A stretch of DNA of 64,000 bases from Hyphomicrobiales bacterium. Lineage in GTDB: Bacteria; Pseudomonadota; Alphaproteobacteria; Rhizobiales; Rhizobiaceae. The notes beneath the pieces are model-generated. The model did not search any database, was not told the origin of the DNA, and saw only the letters and a program-made list of their open reading frames with translations. This document shows positions 15,938-26,596 of this stretch, one piece after another. The position numbers and the translations under genes were made by a program. Every line of letters starts with the position of its first letter. Positions within the stretch are counted from its first letter, which is position 1. Location of the stretch: NCBI GenBank assembly GCA_900465675.1, contig UBJR01000036.1:62001-126000 (forward strand), given 5' to 3'.

Positions 15938-17035
15938 ATGGGAAAGAAGATTCGCGTCCTCGTCATCGACGATTCCGCCAGTGTTCGCCAGACGCTGGTC
16001 CGCATTCTCGAAGAAGACCCCGATATCGAAGTCATGGGCGTGGCGACCGACCCTTTCATGGCCGCCCGCAAGATGCAGGAAGACGTCCCTGATGTCATCA
16101 CGCTGGATGTGGAAATGCCACGCATGGATGGCATTACCTTCCTGCGCAAGCTGATGTCGCAGCACCCGATCCCAGTTGTGATGTGCTCGTCGCTGACGGA
16201 GACCGGTTCTGAGACGCTCATCCAGGCGCTGGAAGCCGGCGCCGTCGATATCATCCTCAAATCGAAGATCGGCGCTGCCGACAGCCTGGCTGACGATGCG
16301 ATCCGCATCCGCGAAGTGGTGAAGGGCGCCGCCCATGCCCGCTTGCCGTCGGTACGGCGTGGTGTGGGCGTGGTGCGTTCGGCATCCGCTGATGGCCCGG
16401 CGAAGAAGCTCACGGCCGATGCGATGCTGCCGCCGCCGACGGGTCGCGCCATGGCGAAGACCACCGAGATGGTCGTCTGCGTTGGCGCATCGACAGGCGG
16501 AACCGAGGCGCTGCGCGAATTTCTGGAGGCGCTACCCGCCAACGCGCCGGGCATGGTCATCGTCCAGCACATGCCGGAGAAGTTCACCGCTGCCTTCGCG
16601 AAGCGCCTCAACGGTCTCTGCGAGGTCGAGGTCAAGGAAGCCGTCGATGGCGATGCGGTACTGCGCGGCCATGTGCTGATCGCGCCCGGCGACCGGCATA
16701 TGCTGCTCGAACGCCAGGGCGCGCGCTATCATGTGTCGGTGAAGACAGGGCCGCTGGTTTCCCGCCACCGCCCCTCCGTCGACGTGCTGTTCCGCTCGGC
16801 CGCGCGTTCTGCCGGCTCCAACGCCATGGGCATCATCATGACCGGGATGGGCGACGACGGCGCGCGCGGCATGCTCGAGATGCACCAGGCCGGCGCCTAT
16901 ACTGTGGCGCAGGACGAGGCGAGCTGCGTGGTCTTCGGCATGCCGAAGGAAGCGATCGCCAAGGGCGGCGTCAGCCGCGTTCTGCCGCTTGACCAGATCG
17001 CCCGCGAAGTGCTGCTGACACAGCAGAAGTTTTAG
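15938..17035 (+). CDS. cheB: CheB protein-glutamate methylesterase/deamidase
   Basis: A 365-residue two-domain enzyme. The receiver domain carries D57 (TLDVEMPRMDG) for phosphorylation by CheA. The C-terminal methylesterase has the triad S185 (VGASTGG), H211 (VQHMPEKF) and D307 (MGDDGA). The linker is about 40 residues. It removes methyl groups from, or deamidates, the receptors. No cheD gene follows; the operon ends with an intrinsic terminator 2 nt downstream. Confidence 0.96.
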   Translation: MGKKIRVLVIDDSASVRQTLVRILEEDPDIEVMGVATDPFMAARKMQEDVPDVITLDVEMPRMDGITFLRKLMSQHPIPVVMCSSLTETGSETLIQALEAGAVDIILKSKIGAADSLADDAIRIREVVKGAAHARLPSVRRGVGVVRSASADGPAKKLTADAMLPPPTGRAMAKTTEMVVCVGASTGGTEALREFLEALPANAPGMVIVQHMPEKFTAAFAKRLNGLCEVEVKEAVDGDAVLRGHVLIAPGDRHMLLERQGARYHVSVKTGPLVSRHRPSVDVLFRSAARSAGSNAMGIIMTGMGDDGARGMLEMHQAGAYTVAQDEASCVVFGMPKEAIAKGGVSRVLPLDQIAREVLLTQQKF

Positions 17036-17036
17036 A

Positions 17037-17065
17037 GAAACCGGCGGCCTTGGCCGCCGGTTTTC
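17037..17065 (+). terminator. Intrinsic terminator of the che operon
   Basis: AACCGGCGGCC and GGCCGCCGGTT pair as an 11-bp GC-rich stem with a TT loop, and TTTTC follows at once. It begins right after the cheB stop. Confidence 0.85.
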
Positions 17066-17220
17066 GTCTGGCGACGAGGGTGGGCGTCGTCTCCCCTTGA
17101 AATTTCCCCGATTTTGTGGTCTTGAGGCCGCCAATCTTATAAAGCGCTGCCTTTTCCGGCGATCAGGGACACTTCCCGCCCTGACAGCGACCCCGTACCA
17201 GTTCCAAGGAAATTGCCAAC

Positions 17221-18021
17221 ATGGCCCGTTCTGCTCTTCTCAATGTCATGGTTCAGGCTGCCATCAAGGCAGGCAAGTCGCTGGGGCGTGATTTCGGGGA
17301 AGTTCAGAACCTGCAGGTTTCGGTCAAGGGTCCGGGCGATTTCGTTTCTAATGCCGATCGCAAGGCCGAGAAGATCGTTAAGGAGGAGCTGCTGAAGGCG
17401 CGTCCGACCTATGGCTTCCTCGGCGAGGAAAGCGAAGAGATCAAGGGCACGGACGGCGCGCATCGCTGGATCGTTGATCCGCTCGACGGCACCACCAACT
17501 TCCTGCACGGCATTCCGATGTTTGCGGTCTCGATCGCGCTGGAGCGCAACGGCGAGATCGTCGCCGGCGTCGTCTTCAACCCGGCGACCGATGAGCTCTA
17601 CACCGCCGAGCGCGGCGGTGGCGCATTCCTCAACGATCGCCGTCTGCGCGTCGGCGCCCGCCGCGTGCTGTCCGATGCCGTCATCGCCTGTGGCGTTCCG
17701 CATCTCGGCCGCGGCAATCACGGCAAATTCCTCGTCGAGCTGCGCCATGTGATGGGCGAAGTCGCCGGTATCCGCCGTATGGGTGCAGCGTCTCTGGATC
17801 TCGCCTACGTAGCCGCCGGCCGCTTCGATGGCTTCTGGGAAGACCGCCTTTCCCCCTGGGATATCGCTGCCGGTATCCTGCTGATCCGCGAAGCCGGCGG
17901 TTACGCAACCGACTGGAACGGCGGCGCTGACGTCGTCGAAGGCGGCGCGGTGGTAGCGGGCAACGAGTACATTCACAAGGCACTCACCGAAACCATCAAG
18001 CGCCCTATCCCTTCGAAGTAA
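17221..18021 (+). CDS. suhB: Inositol monophosphatase family protein (SuhB type)
   Basis: A 266-residue Mg-dependent phosphatase of the IMPase family. Metal-binding motifs are visible: the GEES loop (FLGEESEEI), WIVDPLDGTTNFLHG and the C-terminal WDIAAGILLIREAGG. It hydrolyses inositol phosphates; in E. coli SuhB also serves rRNA antitermination, which cannot be judged here. The start is ATG at 17221 after CCAAGGAAATTGCCAAC. It stands alone between the che terminator and the MotA/MotB-like pair. Confidence 0.92.
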   Translation: MARSALLNVMVQAAIKAGKSLGRDFGEVQNLQVSVKGPGDFVSNADRKAEKIVKEELLKARPTYGFLGEESEEIKGTDGAHRWIVDPLDGTTNFLHGIPMFAVSIALERNGEIVAGVVFNPATDELYTAERGGGAFLNDRRLRVGARRVLSDAVIACGVPHLGRGNHGKFLVELRHVMGEVAGIRRMGAASLDLAYVAAGRFDGFWEDRLSPWDIAAGILLIREAGGYATDWNGGADVVEGGAVVAGNEYIHKALTETIKRPIPSK

Positions 18022-18134
18022 TTCCTCATCAAAACCGGCTGTTGTAAACACACGGTTTTCTGTCGCGGCATACTTCAATTCGGCACAATGTTGCTCTAGT
18101 CTCGCAGTGCAAGCAATGCGGAGGCTGCGAGACC

Positions 18135-19214
18135 ATGGAAAACGTGAATGCGGCGGAGTTCGGCTCGACCGAAAAACCGAGCGGTACCTATACGCACAAA
18201 CTCTCCAGCCCGATGTCCTTTCTGTGGACGATGGTCCTCTTTCTGGTGATCGTCGGCTTCATTGCTGCGATCCTTTTCAGGCAGACGCAAACCGCCTTCA
18301 TGCATAATCCGGGCCTCAACGGCCTGATCCTCGGCGTGCTCGCTGTCGGCATCATTCTGGTGTTCAGCCATGTGCTGGCGCTCAGGCCCGAAGTGCGCTG
18401 GTTCAACTCGTTCCGCGCCGCCGGCAGCGCCGACAAAGTGAATCGCAATCCGAAGCTGCTCGCGCCGATGCGTGCGCTGATCGGCAGCCGCAAATCGACG
18501 GCAACACTGTCGACGACGGCGCTGCGTTCGATCCTGGATTCGATTGCGACCCGTCTCGATGAATCCCGCGATACGTCCCGCTATCTCATCGGCCTCCTGG
18601 TCTTCCTCGGTCTGCTCGGTACCTTCTGGGGCCTTATCGGCACCATCGGTTCGATCAGCAATGTCATTCAATCTCTCGATGCCGGCACCAATGGCTCCGG
18701 CGATGTGCTGGCGACACTGAAGGAAGGTCTTTCGACGCCGCTTTCGGGCATGGGCCAGGCCTTCTCGTCGTCGCTGCTCGGTCTTTCCGGCTCGCTGATC
18801 CTCGGCTTCCTTGATCTGCAGGCCGGCCGCGCGCAGAACCGCTTCTACATGGAGCTGGAAAACTGGCTTTCGTCGGTGACCGACGTTGGCTCGGACATGC
18901 CGGTTCCTATGATCGATGCTGCAGGCGGCTCTTCGGAAGATGTGCGTTCGCTCTCAGAATATCTGAAGAAGGTTTCGGAAGACGGCGGTGCCGGCAATCA
19001 ACGTTCCGTTGCCGCTATGGCGAGCCTCGCGGAGGGTATCCAGGGCTTGGTCAAGAACATGCGAAACGAGCAGCAGATGCTGCGCGACTGGATCGAGGCG
19101 CAGCAGGACGAGGCCAAGGCGATGCGCCGCACGCTCGACCGGCTAGCCGAGCGGATCGGGGCGCAGGAGCGTGGCTATCGCAGTAGTCAGACAGAGAAGA
19201 GCGAGGGCAAGTAA
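18135..19214 (+). CDS. MotA/TolQ/ExbB-type proton-channel protein
   Basis: A 359-residue inner-membrane protein with hydrophobic segments near residues 27-48, 61-82, 150-172 and 205-225, followed by a cytoplasmic helical tail (a stretch ending EAQQDEAKAMRRTLDRL). The conserved third segment LVFLGLLGTFWGLIGTIGSI is the MotA/TolQ/ExbB signature. It likely forms an ion-driven 5:2 motor with the OmpA-domain partner encoded 3 nt downstream. No flagellar or Tol genes are adjacent, so the driven process is unknown. The start is ATG at 18135 after GGAGGCTGCGAG. Confidence 0.88.
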   Translation: MENVNAAEFGSTEKPSGTYTHKLSSPMSFLWTMVLFLVIVGFIAAILFRQTQTAFMHNPGLNGLILGVLAVGIILVFSHVLALRPEVRWFNSFRAAGSADKVNRNPKLLAPMRALIGSRKSTATLSTTALRSILDSIATRLDESRDTSRYLIGLLVFLGLLGTFWGLIGTIGSISNVIQSLDAGTNGSGDVLATLKEGLSTPLSGMGQAFSSSLLGLSGSLILGFLDLQAGRAQNRFYMELENWLSSVTDVGSDMPVPMIDAAGGSSEDVRSLSEYLKKVSEDGGAGNQRSVAAMASLAEGIQGLVKNMRNEQQMLRDWIEAQQDEAKAMRRTLDRLAERIGAQERGYRSSQTEKSEGK

Positions 19215-19217
19215 GCC

Positions 19218-20249
19218 ATGGCTCTCGCCAGGAACCGCCGCCGCGAGCGTACGGTCGATTATTGGCCGGGCTTTGTCGATGCGCTGTCGACGCTGCTGAT
19301 TTCCATCATGTTCCTGCTGACGGTCTTCGTCGTCGGCCAGTTCATCCTCAGCCGCGAAATCAGCGGCCGTGACGAGGTGCTGACGCGCCTCAACAGCCAG
19401 ATCAACGAACTCACCCAGCTGCTGGCGCTCGAAAAGGGCAGCAAGCAGGATCTGGAAGATTCCGTCGCCAACCTGCAGGCCTCACTTGCCGGCGCCGAGA
19501 GCGAGCGTTCGCGGCTGCAGGCGTTGCTCGATGCCGGTTCCGGCGGGCAGGACGTTGCCCAGCAGCGAATCGGCGGGTTGACCAAGGAACTCGACGAGCA
19601 GAAGCAGGTCAGCGAGCGCGCGATGAGCCAAGTCGAACTGCTCAACCAGCAGATTGCTGCACTTCGCAGCCAGATTGCTGCCGTCGAAGTGGCGCTTCAG
19701 GCATCCGAACAGAAAGATCAGACCTCACAGACGAAGATCGCCGATCTCGGGCGGCGGCTGAACGTGGCGCTGGCGCAGCGCGTGCAGGAGCTGAACCGCT
19801 ACCGCTCCGATTTCTTCGGCCGTCTGCGCGAGATTCTCTCCGATCGCGAAAACATCCGCATTGTCGGCGACCGCTTCGTCTTCCAGTCGGAAGTGCTGTT
19901 CCCGTCGGGCAGCTCGGATCTCAATCCGGACGGTACCGCCGAGATGGGCAAGCTCGCCGCTGCCCTTCTCGATCTTGCCAAGGAAATCCCGCCTGAGATC
20001 AACTGGGTGCTGCGTGTCGATGGACACACCGACAACGTGGCGCTGTCAGGTACCGGGCGCTACCGGGACAACTGGGAGCTCTCCTCGGCGCGCGCCATCT
20101 CGGTCGTCAAATATCTGATCTCGCAGGGCGTCCCGGCAGATAGATTGGTGGCCGCAGGCTTTGGCGAATTCCAGCCGATCGCACCCGGCGATACGCCGGA
20201 AGCGCGAGCGACGAACCGCCGTATCGAGCTCAAGCTCACTGAGAAATAA
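19218..20249 (+). CDS. MotB-like peptidoglycan-binding protein with OmpA domain
   Basis: A 343-residue partner of the MotA-like protein. The single N-terminal TM (about 22-42) is preceded by D21 in GFVDALSTLL, matching the proton-binding aspartate of MotB. A coiled coil of about 150 residues follows (45-200), then an OmpA/MotB peptidoglycan-binding domain (about 215-343) with VDGHTDNVAL and TNRRIELKL. The coiled coil is longer than in flagellar MotB. The gene starts 3 nt after the upstream stop, so the pair is one operon. It resembles ZorB in layout, but no zorC/D/E is nearby. Confidence 0.88.
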   Translation: MALARNRRRERTVDYWPGFVDALSTLLISIMFLLTVFVVGQFILSREISGRDEVLTRLNSQINELTQLLALEKGSKQDLEDSVANLQASLAGAESERSRLQALLDAGSGGQDVAQQRIGGLTKELDEQKQVSERAMSQVELLNQQIAALRSQIAAVEVALQASEQKDQTSQTKIADLGRRLNVALAQRVQELNRYRSDFFGRLREILSDRENIRIVGDRFVFQSEVLFPSGSSDLNPDGTAEMGKLAAALLDLAKEIPPEINWVLRVDGHTDNVALSGTGRYRDNWELSSARAISVVKYLISQGVPADRLVAAGFGEFQPIAPGDTPEARATNRRIELKLTEK

Positions 20250-20371
20250 GCTGGGGGCGGCATCTGGCCGCCCTGCCATCGCCCCAAATTTCAGAGAGTG
20301 AAATCCAGCAGTTGCGGCTGACGCTGCCACTGCATAACCTTGGATTCGTGAATGCGGGGGAGGCGTTCGGG

Positions 20372-22009
20372 ATGGAATGTGATGTGCTCGTCATCGGCGC
20401 TGGCCTGGCTGGATTAGTAGCGGCTGCCGAGGCTGCCGATCGCGGACACAAGGTCTGCATTGTCGATCAGGAAGGCGAGCAGAGCTTGGGCGGGCAGGCC
20501 TTCTGGTCTCTCGGCGGGCTGTTTCTCGTCAACAATCCCGAACAGCGCCGGTTGGGTATCCGCGACGGTATCGATCTGGCGCGGCAGGACTGGTCTGGCT
20601 CGGCGGGGTTCGACCGGCCGGAAGATTACTGGCCGCGGCTCTGGGCCGAAGCCTATCTGGAATTTGCCGCCGGCGAAAAGCGATCCTGGCTACATCAGCA
20701 GGGCATGCGCTGGTTTCCCGTCGTCGGCTGGGCCGAACGCGGCGGCGGCATGGCGCATGGCCATGGAAACTCGGTGCCGCGCTTTCATCTGACCTGGGGA
20801 ACAGGGCCGGCCGTTCTCGAGCCTTTTATTCGCCGTGTGCGCGAAGCGGAAGAACAGGGCAAGATCACCTTCGGCTTTCGCCATCGAGTCGATGATCTGA
20901 TCGTCGAGAACGGCACGGTCGTCGGCGCTTTCGGCACCGTGCTGGTGCCTGACAATGCGCCACGCGGCAAAGCAACGGCGCGGATGATTTCCTGCACGTT
21001 CCAGATCCGCGCCGGCGCCGTCATCGTCACCTCGGGCGGTATCGGCGGCAATCACGATCTCGTCCGGCGAAACTGGCCGCAGCAGCGGCTGGGGCCTCCA
21101 CCGGCCGCGATGGTCGCTGGTGTGCCCGCCCATGTCGATGGGCGCATGCTGGAGATCGGCGAACGGGCCGGTGCCCGCGTCATCAATGGCGATCGCATGT
21201 GGCACTATACCGAAGGGCTGCGGAACTGGGATCCGGTCTGGGCAAATCATGGCATCCGCATCCTGCCGGGGCCGTCCTCTTTCTGGTGCGATGCGCGCGG
21301 CAACCGGTTTGCCGCCCCTGCCATGCCGGGCTTCGATACGCTCGGGACGCTGAAGGCGATCAAGCAGACTGGCCACGACTACAGCTGGTTCATCCTCACC
21401 AAGGCGATAATCAAGAAGGAGTTTGCTCTCTCGGGCTCCGAGCAGAACCCGGATCTGACGGGCAAGGATATCAAGCTGCTGCTTCAGCGTCTCGGCAGGG
21501 AACCGCCGAGACCAGTGAAAGCCTTCATGGACAAGGGCGAGGATTTCATCGTTCGCAACACGCTGGAGCAGCTGGTCGACGGCATGAATGCGCTGACCGG
21601 CGAAAGGCTGCTCGACGTTTCGCATATCCGCCGGCAGATCGAAGCGCGCGACCGCGAGATCGGCAACAGCTTTTCCAAGGATGCGCAGGTGACGGCGATC
21701 CGCGGCGCACGGCGCTATATCGGCGACAAGCTGCTGAGGACGGCCCGGCCGCACAGGCTGCTCGATCCGGCCAAGGGGCCACTGATTGCCGTGCGCCTGC
21801 ATATCCTGACGCGAAAGTCGCTGGGTGGTCTGGAGACGGATCTTTCGGCCCGGGTGATCGGCCCAAATGGCGATGCCATACCCGGTCTCTATGCGGCCGG
21901 CGAAGTCGCCGGCTTCGGCGGCGGCGGCATGCATGGCTACAACGCGCTGGAGGGAACCTTCCTCGGCGGTTGCATTTTCTCCGGCCGGGTGGCCGGGCGG
22001 GCGGTGTGA
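20372..22009 (+). CDS. FAD-binding dehydrogenase (KsdD/fumarate-reductase flavoprotein family)
   Basis: A 545-residue flavoprotein with an N-terminal Rossmann loop (VLVIGAGLAGLVAAAEAADR), the second-FAD motif VIVTSGGIGGNHDLVRRNWP and the C-terminal GLYAAGEVAGFGGGGMHGYN. The overall plan is that of ketosteroid dehydrogenase/fumarate reductase-like FAD dehydrogenases; the substrate is unknown. The start is ATG at 20372, 8 nt after GGGGGAGG; an upstream in-frame start at 20312 has no such site. No flavocytochrome or ferredoxin partner is adjacent. Confidence 0.9.
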   Translation: MECDVLVIGAGLAGLVAAAEAADRGHKVCIVDQEGEQSLGGQAFWSLGGLFLVNNPEQRRLGIRDGIDLARQDWSGSAGFDRPEDYWPRLWAEAYLEFAAGEKRSWLHQQGMRWFPVVGWAERGGGMAHGHGNSVPRFHLTWGTGPAVLEPFIRRVREAEEQGKITFGFRHRVDDLIVENGTVVGAFGTVLVPDNAPRGKATARMISCTFQIRAGAVIVTSGGIGGNHDLVRRNWPQQRLGPPPAAMVAGVPAHVDGRMLEIGERAGARVINGDRMWHYTEGLRNWDPVWANHGIRILPGPSSFWCDARGNRFAAPAMPGFDTLGTLKAIKQTGHDYSWFILTKAIIKKEFALSGSEQNPDLTGKDIKLLLQRLGREPPRPVKAFMDKGEDFIVRNTLEQLVDGMNALTGERLLDVSHIRRQIEARDREIGNSFSKDAQVTAIRGARRYIGDKLLRTARPHRLLDPAKGPLIAVRLHILTRKSLGGLETDLSARVIGPNGDAIPGLYAAGEVAGFGGGGMHGYNALEGTFLGGCIFSGRVAGRAV

Positions 22010-22045
22010 AGGCGGCACCGCATTCGGGATGCCGCCTCCCTTAAA

Positions 22046-22234
22046 TTATGCCGTTGGCTTGGTCTGATCGTCGACCGTTGCGCCGGGCGCATTCTTCTTG
22101 ATGGATTCGATGGCGCTCAGCGCGGATGCCTTTGCTTTGTAGCCTTCCGAGCCGAACATCTGCTCGCCGTTTGACGCCTTGAAGCGGAAACGGAATTCAC
22201 CAGCCTTGTCTTTGTACACTTCGAACTTATACAT
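22046..22234 (-). CDS. DUF1508 (YegP-like) small protein
   Basis: A 62-residue single DUF1508 unit: MYKFEVYKDKAGEFRFRFKA, then NGE, followed by the helix with YKAKASALSAIESIKKNA. The family forms small beta-beta-beta-alpha domains of unknown function, often as doublets; here only one unit is present. The start is ATG at 22234 with GGGAGA upstream; a longer frame to 22273 is unlikely. It is convergent with the FAD dehydrogenase. Confidence 0.88.
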   Translation of the reverse strand: MYKFEVYKDKAGEFRFRFKASNGEQMFGSEGYKAKASALSAIESIKKNAPGATVDDQTKPTA

Positions 22235-22299
22235 CGATTGTCTCCCAAAATCAGGAAGTTGCCCCGGTAACAAAGAGCAATCTAGAGCAAAAGTTCAAT

Positions 22300-23289
22300 C
22301 TATTCCATCTGGATATTTGCACCTTTAACGATCGGTTCCCACTTGGCCAATTCGGCCTTTACGTGAGCACCAAGCTCTTCCGGCGTCGAACCGACGATCG
22401 TGGCGCTGAAGTCCTTCATTCGCCCGGCGACCGCAGGATCCTTCAGAGCCTTGTTGGCTGAATCGTTGAGTTTTGCCACCACATCGGCCGGTGTATTGGC
22501 CGGGGCGAAGAGCGCGTTCCAGGTGTAGGTCTCGTAGCCGGGAACGCCGGATTCGGCGATCGTCGGAATATCCGGGAAGGATGTCGCCCGCTTGGCCGTT
22601 GTCACCGCCAGCGCGCGCAGCTTGCCGCTCTTGATGTGCGGAGAGGACGAAGGCAGGTTGTCGAACATGATCGAGACCTGGTTGCCGAGCAGGTCGGTCA
22701 GCGCCGGGCCTGCGCCCTTATAGGGGATGTGCTGCATCTTCGTTGCGGCCATGGCGTTGAAAAGCTCGCCGGAGAGATGCAGCGGCGTGCCGTTGCCGGA
22801 GGATGCGTAGCTCCACTTGTCCGGCTCGGCCTTCAGCAGCGCGATCAGCTCCTTTACGTTCTTGGCTGGCAGTTCCGGATTGACGACCAGCACGTTCGGC
22901 ACCACGACAAGCAGCGAGACCGGGGCGAAATCCTTCTGCGGATCGTAGGGCGTCGATTTGAGGATCAGCGGGTTCAGCGCGTGGGTGGCAACGGTGCCCA
23001 TCAGGATGGTGTAGCCATCCGGTTCGGCGCGGGCGACATTATCGGCGCCGAGATTGCCGCCGGCACCGGCAACGTTCTGGACGATGACCTGCTGGCCGAG
23101 ATCGGCAGACATCTTCTCGGCGATGATGCGGGCGACGACATCGGTCGATCCGCCGGCGGCGAACGGCACCACCATGGTGATGGTGCGATCCGGAAATCCT
23201 TCGGCCAGCGCCGGTCCCGCGCCAAGTGCGGTCAGCAATCCGATGCCGAGGGCAATACTTGCCCGGCGGGTAAAGGTAAAAGGCGCCAT
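22300..23289 (-). CDS. Bug/TctC-type tripartite tricarboxylate-transporter binding protein
   Basis: A 329-residue periplasmic solute receptor with a signal peptide (RRASIALGIGLLTALGAGPA, then LAEG) and the Bug fold motifs TMVVPFAAGGSTDVVARI, VENVAGAGG-like QNVAGAGGNLGADNVA, and HIPYKGAGPALTDLLG. Such proteins bind carboxylates and normally work with TctA/TctB membrane proteins, which are absent here; orphan copies are common. The start is ATG at 23289 behind GGGAGGAGAATCGA. The ligand is unknown. Confidence 0.92.
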   Translation of the reverse strand: MAPFTFTRRASIALGIGLLTALGAGPALAEGFPDRTITMVVPFAAGGSTDVVARIIAEKMSADLGQQVIVQNVAGAGGNLGADNVARAEPDGYTILMGTVATHALNPLILKSTPYDPQKDFAPVSLLVVVPNVLVVNPELPAKNVKELIALLKAEPDKWSYASSGNGTPLHLSGELFNAMAATKMQHIPYKGAGPALTDLLGNQVSIMFDNLPSSSPHIKSGKLRALAVTTAKRATSFPDIPTIAESGVPGYETYTWNALFAPANTPADVVAKLNDSANKALKDPAVAGRMKDFSATIVGSTPEELGAHVKAELAKWEPIVKGANIQME

Positions 23290-23519
23290 TCGATTCTCCT
23301 CCCAGAATTCAACAGCTCAGTCGCCCGGCTGCGTCTGGCCGGGCAGGAGGAGGTTAGGGCAGGGTGGGGTAAAGGCAACCGGTGCGATTGCTTGAGGGCA
23401 TGCGACTTTAGTCGCCTTGGAATGGGGGATTGATATTACATTTGCACCTTCGATAACCATCTAAGGGTAAAACAGAATTCCACCGCTTGCCGCTGCAAGC
23501 GGATTTCATGAGGTTTGAT

Positions 23520-24740
23520 ATGCATCTGTCCCCCGATGCGATGGCCACTTTCACGGATGCCGAAGACGGCGCCTGGCCGCTTCGCCGCCGCCGTATTCTC
23601 GACTGGCTGGTCAACGAGACGCGCGGCGAACGCTTCATCGACAACATCTTCGTCGAGATGAATGAAAGGCTCCTGGAAGCAGGCGTGCCGCTCGGCCGCG
23701 CGACGCTGCATTTCCGCACGTTACATCCGCAATGGATGGGCGCGCGCGTTCTCTGGCGGCCGGGGCTGAAGGAAGGCAAGATCACCACCTTCGGCTATGG
23801 TGTCGAGAACACGCCGCAGTTCCTCAGCAGCCCGATGAACGAGATCTTCAGCGGCGCGTCGGAAGTTCGCCAGAACCTCGAAGGCGAGATCCGCAGCGAC
23901 TATGCGCTCTATGAGGAGTTGCACGGCGAGGGACTGACCGACTATATCGCCTGGCCGCTGGAGCATACGCTCGGCAAGCGCCATGTCGTCACCTTCTCCA
24001 GCAATCGGCCGGGCGGATTCACGGCCGAGCATATTTCGTTCCTGCGCGATCTTCTCCCGGCCCTGACGCTGGTCAGCGAGATCCGCGTCAAGAACATCCT
24101 GGCGCGCACCCTGCTGCAGACCTATGTCGGCCCGCATGCCAGCGAACAGATCCTCGCCGGCGCCACGACGCGGGGCAGCGGCAGCACGGTTGGTGCGGCG
24201 ATCCTGATATGCGATCTCCGCGATTTCACGACGATCTCCGACATGTGGCCGCGCGACGACGTGATCGAACTGCTGAACGCCTATTTCGATGCCATGTCCG
24301 AGCCGATCGAGCGCCATGGCGGCGAGATCCTGAAATTCATGGGCGATGGGCTGCTGGCGATCTTCCCGCTCAGCAATCCCGATGCCTGCCGCAATCTTCT
24401 CCTGTCGCTGAAGGAAGCCCGCACGGCTATCAACGACCTCAACAAGTTCAATGCCGAACGCGGCGTCGTCGAACTCCGCTACGGCGTCGGCGTCCATGTC
24501 GGCGATGTGATGTATGGCAATATCGGCTCGCGCAAGCGCCTGGACTTCACGGTGATCGGCCCGGCGGTGAATGTTGCGTCACGGCTCGAAACCCTGACCA
24601 AGGAGGTCGGCCGTCCCGTGCTGATATCGAAGGCTTTCGTCGACATGGCAAAATGCGGCGCCGAACTGGAGCCGGTCGGCACCTACCCGCTCCGCGGATT
24701 GGGAGAGCCGGTGGACGTGTTTACGTTCCCGCAGGGGTGA
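23520..24740 (+). CDS. Class III adenylate/guanylate cyclase with N-terminal sensor-like region
   Basis: A cytosolic protein of 406 residues. The catalytic domain covers about 222-406: metal-binding D232 (ILICDLRDFTTIS) and D276 (LKFMGDGLLAIF), substrate-contact K339/D342 (RKRLDFTVIG) and N351/R355 (VNVASRLE). The 220-residue N-terminal region is soluble, has no named domain that I recognise and may sense a signal. The expected product is cAMP. The start is ATG at 23520 (TGAGG 6 nt upstream) or ATG at 23508. The gene is monocistronic and convergent with the ABC exporter. Confidence 0.9.
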   Translation: MHLSPDAMATFTDAEDGAWPLRRRRILDWLVNETRGERFIDNIFVEMNERLLEAGVPLGRATLHFRTLHPQWMGARVLWRPGLKEGKITTFGYGVENTPQFLSSPMNEIFSGASEVRQNLEGEIRSDYALYEELHGEGLTDYIAWPLEHTLGKRHVVTFSSNRPGGFTAEHISFLRDLLPALTLVSEIRVKNILARTLLQTYVGPHASEQILAGATTRGSGSTVGAAILICDLRDFTTISDMWPRDDVIELLNAYFDAMSEPIERHGGEILKFMGDGLLAIFPLSNPDACRNLLLSLKEARTAINDLNKFNAERGVVELRYGVGVHVGDVMYGNIGSRKRLDFTVIGPAVNVASRLETLTKEVGRPVLISKAFVDMAKCGAELEPVGTYPLRGLGEPVDVFTFPQG

Positions 24741-24746
24741 AAGCCA

Positions 24747-26582
<1,836 letters not shown>

Positions 26583-26596
26583 CAGCTTGTTGGCAC

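Noticed and set aside
14378..16336. 652-codon open frame on the minus strand
   Set aside because: It lies opposite cheW, cheR and the mcp end. Its translation is rich in H, R, D and A without domain patterns, which is typical of the antisense frame of GC-rich genes.
18135..20249. Zorya anti-phage system (ZorA/ZorB)
   Set aside because: The two proteins have the ZorAB plan, but no ZorC, ZorD or ZorE helicase/nuclease genes flank them. The neighbours are suhB and a flavoprotein, so a general MotA/MotB-like motor is the safer call.
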